From: Betaproteobacteria bacterium
GTDB taxonomy: Bacteria; Pseudomonadota; Gammaproteobacteria; Burkholderiales; SG8-41
Assembly: GCA_028292065.1 (NCBI GenBank)
Contig: JAQGNC010000282.1
Coordinates: 1 to 8,654 of the forward strand
Direction: 5' to 3'
Length of the DNA: 8,654 bases
Position 1 is the stretch's first letter, and each line of letters starts with the position of its first letter. Under the pieces are notes generated by a model. The model did not search any database, had not been told where the DNA came from, and was given only the letters and a program-made list of their open reading frames with translations. This document shows positions 5,695 through 8,654 of this stretch, piece by piece. The translations under genes and the position numbers were made by a program.

Positions 5695-6552
5695 ATGCCG
5701 CTGCAATACCCGCTGGTCCACGTCGACGACGTCACTCCCGAGAACATGCAGAAGGGCGACGGCTGGGCGATCTCCGAGTTCCGACTCCCGATCACCGGCC
5801 GGGACGGCAGCTCCACCACGATCTTCCATTCGATCTTCCGGCCCGGGTCCACGCACGCGAGGCACCTCCACAGCCGCTGCGACGAGATCGCGGTTTACGT
5901 CAAAGGCCACGGCATCGTCGGCCAGAGCGACGAAGTCACCGAAGTGCGGCCCGGCTACTGTCGGCTCATGCCGAAAGGTTCGCCGCACTTCTTCCACAAC
6001 GAGACGCAGGACGAGGACGGACTCGTCATCGGCTTCTACATCGGGGCGAAGGACGTGAAGGACACCGGCTACGAGTTTCGCGGCTCGGTCACCGCAGCCG
6101 ATCTCGCCGTGCCTCGCAGCGACGGACTGAAGGAAGGCATCCTCCTGAACGTCGACGACGTTCAACCCTTGCCGGACCGCGCGAAGAACGGGTGGAACAC
6201 CGGTGACTTTCGCCTGCCGATCGGCAGCCATAACGGCAGCCCGAGCGCGCTCTACTGGTCGAAGCTGGCGCCCGGCGAGATCGTGAACAAACACCGTCTC
6301 GACAACTGCGAAGAGCTCTATTACGTCATCAGCGGCCACGGCTTCGTCGGCGCCGGCGAGGACCGCGCCGCGATCCGCGCAGGTCACGTCCATTTCATTC
6401 CCAAAGGCGTGATGCGCTTCATGGTCAACTCGAGCAAGACCGAGACGCTCGAAGTCATCGGCGTCTACACCGGCGCGGGAAGCATCGCGGAGACCGGTGA
6501 CGTTTACATGGGCGAAGTGACCGAAGCCGACATGAAGGCCCCGGCGGCTTGA
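5695..6552 (+). CDS. Bicupin protein built from two 143-residue repeats
   Basis: This 285-residue protein consists of two cupin beta-barrel domains; the reaction or ligand is unknown. The ATG at 5695 follows GAGGA (5685-5689) by 5 bases. The open frame runs back to a GTG at 5605, but that start lacks such a site. The first half has the metal-binding cupin motif PGSTHARHLHSRCDEIAVYVKGHG (H57, H59, E64) and PKGSPHFFHN (H98). The second half aligns at a constant offset of 143 residues: DDV 11/154, FRLPI 29/172, PG 50/193, GHG 71/214, with no gaps. There, H59 is replaced by L202 and H98 by R241, while H57 and E64 are kept as H200 and E207. So only the N-terminal site looks able to hold a metal. 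No signal peptide is present, so it is cytoplasmic. Bicupins include oxidases, decarboxylases, isomerases and binding proteins; none can be chosen here. Confidence 0.9.
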   Translation: MPLQYPLVHVDDVTPENMQKGDGWAISEFRLPITGRDGSSTTIFHSIFRPGSTHARHLHSRCDEIAVYVKGHGIVGQSDEVTEVRPGYCRLMPKGSPHFFHNETQDEDGLVIGFYIGAKDVKDTGYEFRGSVTAADLAVPRSDGLKEGILLNVDDVQPLPDRAKNGWNTGDFRLPIGSHNGSPSALYWSKLAPGEIVNKHRLDNCEELYYVISGHGFVGAGEDRAAIRAGHVHFIPKGVMRFMVNSSKTETLEVIGVYTGAGSIAETGDVYMGEVTEADMKAPAA

Positions 6553-6602
6553 AGTCGTGGTTCCTGAATACGCTTTACCAATCCGTTCACTCGCGGCTCG
6601 AA

Positions 6603-6713
6603 CGTGTAGCGCAGGCGCCTCGCCTGCAGCCCTTGCCGGTTTCGGGCTCGCGCCGCAATCGGGATAACACCGCCCCTTCGACCGGCTCGGGACAGGCTCT
6701 GCGCTACAAGCTA
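6603..6713. repeat. Intergenic repeat element with inverted ends and internal hairpin
   Basis: The stretch after the bicupin stop has 10-base inverted ends, TGTAGCGCAG (6605-6614) and CTGCGCTACA (6699-6708). Inside its left end is a perfect hairpin, GCAGGCG-CCT-CGCCTGC (6611-6627). The right end (6688-6713) is the inverted partner of 3986-4011, at 25 of 26 bases. Its left 12 bases (CGTGTAGCGCAG) also match 3989-4000. It contains no reading frame of note and looks like a non-coding mobile or REP-like repeat rather than an insertion sequence. The hairpin lacks a T run, so it is not a classic terminator. Confidence 0.6.
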
Positions 6714-8036
6714 CGCTGTCACGCTGCCGACCTTCTTCGACACGTCAGCGAGGAACCCGTCGAGCTTGCCCGTGGGTAGGCCCAGGGTCGTCGCGTTGCG
6801 GTTGACCACCATGCCCTTCATCCCTTTCATTCCCGCACATTCGAATCGCGAGCCGGCGATGACGACGCGTGATTTTTCGAATACGGGCCTGGCCTTGCGC
6901 ACCATCGATTCGACTTCGAGCTTCCAGTTCGTCTTGCCGTAATCGGCGACAGCCATATTGACGATCGCGCTCGTGTCCGAGTTGGCGATGAGGTAACAGC
7001 CCAGTAGCGGGCACGCCTTGAACAGGCCCAGGTCGCACGCGCCTTTCTCGAGCAGCACGTTGGCGCCTTTCATCTCTTTCCAGTCACGCGCGAAGAGATA
7101 GATTTTCTGGACGACGAGAGCGAGACTTTCCGCGGCGCCGAGGAGCGGCCCGCTGAGCGCTCCGAAGTCGGCGGCGGTGAACGCGGCCTTGGCGCCGGCG
7201 GCGACGGTCTGTATCGACGCGGTCGTCGCATACATGCTGACTTCGCGGTTCATGATCAGCAGCACCGCGTCGAACGCCGCAGCCGGATCGCCCGGTGCAA
7301 AAGACCGCGACGCATCCGCCATGTCCCACTTGTCGTAAAGCGTTTTCGCGGCGCTCGCCCAGTTCTTGACCGCTTTCACGCCCGAGCTGATCGCCCCCAC
7401 GAAAGGCGTCGCGCTCGTCAGGAAATCGGCGAAGAGCGGGCCCAGTGCCGCCTGCGCTTCCGCAGCGGTGGCCTCGCCGAAAAGGCTGGCGAGCAGCTTC
7501 CTGAGCTCGTCGTTCAGACCGCTGGTCGCGAGCGTGCCGGTCGCTGCGCCCTTGATGTCCCTGGCCGCGCTTTTGAACGTGCCGAGCGCGCCGCGCACGT
7601 CGTTCAGGTCCGCGAGCCCTTTCGCGATTTTGAGGGTGAGCTTTTGCCCCGTGAACATCCTGCGCGTGTTCTGTTTGTTCGCGTCGGACACCATCTTGAG
7701 CGCCATCAGCTCCTCGCTGTCGATCATGATCTCGCCGCGGCTGCTCAGGCCGCCCGTGCCGGTGATGACGTGACCCAGCTCGCCCGTAAGCTTCTCCACC
7801 GCTTTCTTCTGGTTGCGCACGCTGGTGCGCCAGTCCTGGCCTTTTGCTTTCTGTGCCGCCTTCCAGTTCTCGAGCGCCTGCTGCAGCGTCTTTTTCTGCG
7901 TCAGGACCGAGCCGCTCGAATTCTTCTCCGCGAGGCGCCACGCTTTCAGCGCCTCGTCGACCAGCTTGAGCTCCTTGCTGCGCGCCCTGGCGAAAGAGGC
8001 GGTCTCCGACATCCACAGCTCGTAAGTCATTGCCAC
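6711..8036 (-). CDS. Hypothetical helical protein, 441 aa, family not recognised
   Basis: I do not recognise this protein. It opens MAMTYELWMSETASFARARS and has no signal peptide. Residues 12-90 are charged and helix-prone, with two similar Trp-containing segments (ALKAWRLAEKN at 29-39 and ALENWKAAQKAKG at 54-66). The middle is Ala-rich and mostly helical, with two moderately hydrophobic stretches at about 197-222 and 291-316 that could be amphipathic or buried helices rather than clear membrane spans. The C-terminal part holds a Cys/Leu-rich patch, GACDLGLFKACPLLGCYLI (332-350), then alternating beta-like and helical segments. The start at 8036 is a GTG: AGGGAG lies 8 bases before it, whereas the ATG at 8030 is 14 bases away. 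The last codon is followed by a TAG lying inside a dispersed repeat. It is divergent from the thioesterase gene. Length, coding quality and ribosome site argue it is real. Confidence 0.8.
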   Translation of the reverse strand: MAMTYELWMSETASFARARSKELKLVDEALKAWRLAEKNSSGSVLTQKKTLQQALENWKAAQKAKGQDWRTSVRNQKKAVEKLTGELGHVITGTGGLSSRGEIMIDSEELMALKMVSDANKQNTRRMFTGQKLTLKIAKGLADLNDVRGALGTFKSAARDIKGAATGTLATSGLNDELRKLLASLFGEATAAEAQAALGPLFADFLTSATPFVGAISSGVKAVKNWASAAKTLYDKWDMADASRSFAPGDPAAAFDAVLLIMNREVSMYATTASIQTVAAGAKAAFTAADFGALSGPLLGAAESLALVVQKIYLFARDWKEMKGANVLLEKGACDLGLFKACPLLGCYLIANSDTSAIVNMAVADYGKTNWKLEVESMVRKARPVFEKSRVVIAGSRFECAGMKGMKGMVVNRNATTLGLPTGKLDGFLADVSKKVGSVTA

Positions 8037-8127
8037 GTCATATGCTCCCTGGGTAATCCGTTCTGTTTTCTGGTGCCGCGGAGAATAACAAGGATCGCGC
8101 TTCTCGCGTAGCCGCGGCCCGATCTTC

Positions 8128-8133
8128 TACAAT
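8128..8133 (+). promoter_or_regulatory. Possible -10 element for the thioesterase gene
   Basis: TACAAT matches the sigma-70 -10 consensus at five of six bases and lies in the 173-base gap between divergent genes, 82 bases before the proposed TTG start at 8210. The -35 position shows no good match, so confidence is low. Confidence 0.3.
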
Positions 8134-8209
8134 GGCGGCATCGACTTCGAGACAGTGAATCCACGCGTGACGCGAATATCCGCGCCACGCCGAACACGGA
8201 GCCCAGGCA

Positions 8210-8623
8210 TTGGAAGAGCTGCACGCAACCATGGCCGAGCTCGAAGCGGTGTTGAAGGCGACACGCTTCGTCGGTCCCTACGGCTTCAGGGTACTCTCAT
8301 GCGCGCCGGGCGTATGCGAGCTCGAGCTCCCTTTTCAGCCGTCGCTCGAGCGCCCCGGCGGCATCATCAACGGCATCGCGCTGATGGGCGCCGCCGACGT
8401 CGCGATGTGGCTCGCGATCATGACCTTGCGCGGCACCGGTGAGCAGTGGGTGACCGCCGATCTGAAGACCGCATTTCTGAAGAGCGGCCGGTCCGAAGAC
8501 GTCGTGTGCACGGCGCGGGTGCTGAAGCTCGGGGCGAGAAGCGCTTACGGCACTGCGGAGTGCCGCGCGTCAGGCGCGGATCTCCTCACTCACCACGTCG
8601 TCACGTATCATCTGGCGGGCTGA
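8210..8623 (+). CDS. PaaI-like hotdog-fold acyl-CoA thioesterase
   Basis: This protein of about 137 residues has the hotdog-fold pattern of PaaI-type thioesterases, which hydrolyse acyl-CoA or aryl-CoA thioesters in the cytoplasm. The central helix region reads RPGGIINGIALMGAADVAMWLA (48-69), with D63 at the usual catalytic acid position. VTADLKTAFLKSG (81-93) matches the strand after the helix, and GARSAYGTAECRA and HVVTYHL complete the sheet. The classic HGG is replaced by PGG...NG, seen in a subgroup with LMxxADVAM-like helices. Two starts are possible. The TTG at 8210 has GGAG 8 bases upstream. An ATG at 8231 would give 130 residues but has a poorer site (GGAAGAG, 12 bases away). Only a short tail of the window follows, with no feature in 8624-8654. 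The substrate is unknown. Confidence 0.88.
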   Translation: MEELHATMAELEAVLKATRFVGPYGFRVLSCAPGVCELELPFQPSLERPGGIINGIALMGAADVAMWLAIMTLRGTGEQWVTADLKTAFLKSGRSEDVVCTARVLKLGARSAYGTAECRASGADLLTHHVVTYHLAG

Positions 8624-8654
8624 ACGGGAGACAGCCGCAGCGGCAGTCGCGGGC

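Noticed and set aside
8027..8232. Short minus-strand frames between the orphan gene and the thioesterase
   Set aside because: They overlap the divergent promoter region, have Arg/Ser-rich shadow-like translations and show no domain or ribosome-site support.

Overview
The window is GC-rich, densely coded DNA that looks like a betaproteobacterial chromosome, probably Burkholderiales-like. This is inferred from gene content: a Bug-type periplasmic binding protein (a family greatly expanded in that group), a DUF4124-SLT transglycosylase, a DUF3617 protein and a Prx5-type peroxiredoxin. No tRNA, rRNA, phage, transposase or CRISPR was seen. No stretch over about 210 bases lacks a gene.

Layout, left to right. 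(1) 1-378, minus strand: the N-terminal part of a Prx5-type peroxiredoxin, cut by the window edge. (2) 571-702, plus: a 43-residue Lys/Pro-rich basic protein followed by a strong intrinsic terminator (751-775). (3) 913-3971, plus: a compact three-gene run. It holds a soluble GAF sensor histidine kinase, a Bug/TctC periplasmic binding protein whose ATG overlaps the kinase stop (ATGA), and, 12 bases later, a TauD/TfdA Fe(II)/2-oxoglutarate dioxygenase. (4) 4129-4764, plus: a secreted DUF4124-SLT transglycosylase, convergent with (5) 4950-5504, minus: a secreted DUF3617 protein. Between these two lie four tandem 37-38-base repeat units ending in an inverted repeat. (6) 5695-6552, plus: a two-domain cupin made of two gap-free 143-residue repeats, of which only the first keeps its metal ligands. 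(7) 6711-8036, minus: a 441-residue protein of unknown family whose stop codon lies inside a dispersed repeat. (8) 8210-8623, plus: a PaaI-like hotdog thioesterase.

How the genes may work together. The clearest functional unit is kinase - binding protein - dioxygenase: a sensor, a periplasmic capture protein for a small organic acid, and an oxygenase that could cleave it. No TctA/TctB membrane proteins and no response regulator are visible, so transport and signalling would need partners elsewhere. The rest looks like housekeeping and cell-envelope genes with no obvious shared pathway.

Non-coding structure: an inverted pair of 26-base repeats (25/26 identical) at 3986-4011 and 6688-6713; a roughly 110-base element at 6603-6713 with 10-base inverted ends and an internal hairpin; the tandem array at 4774-4923; and a 15-base palindrome at 439-453 between divergent genes. 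I found no complete undescribed system. The best candidates for a second look are the three-gene cluster, the asymmetric bicupin and the orphan 441-residue protein.
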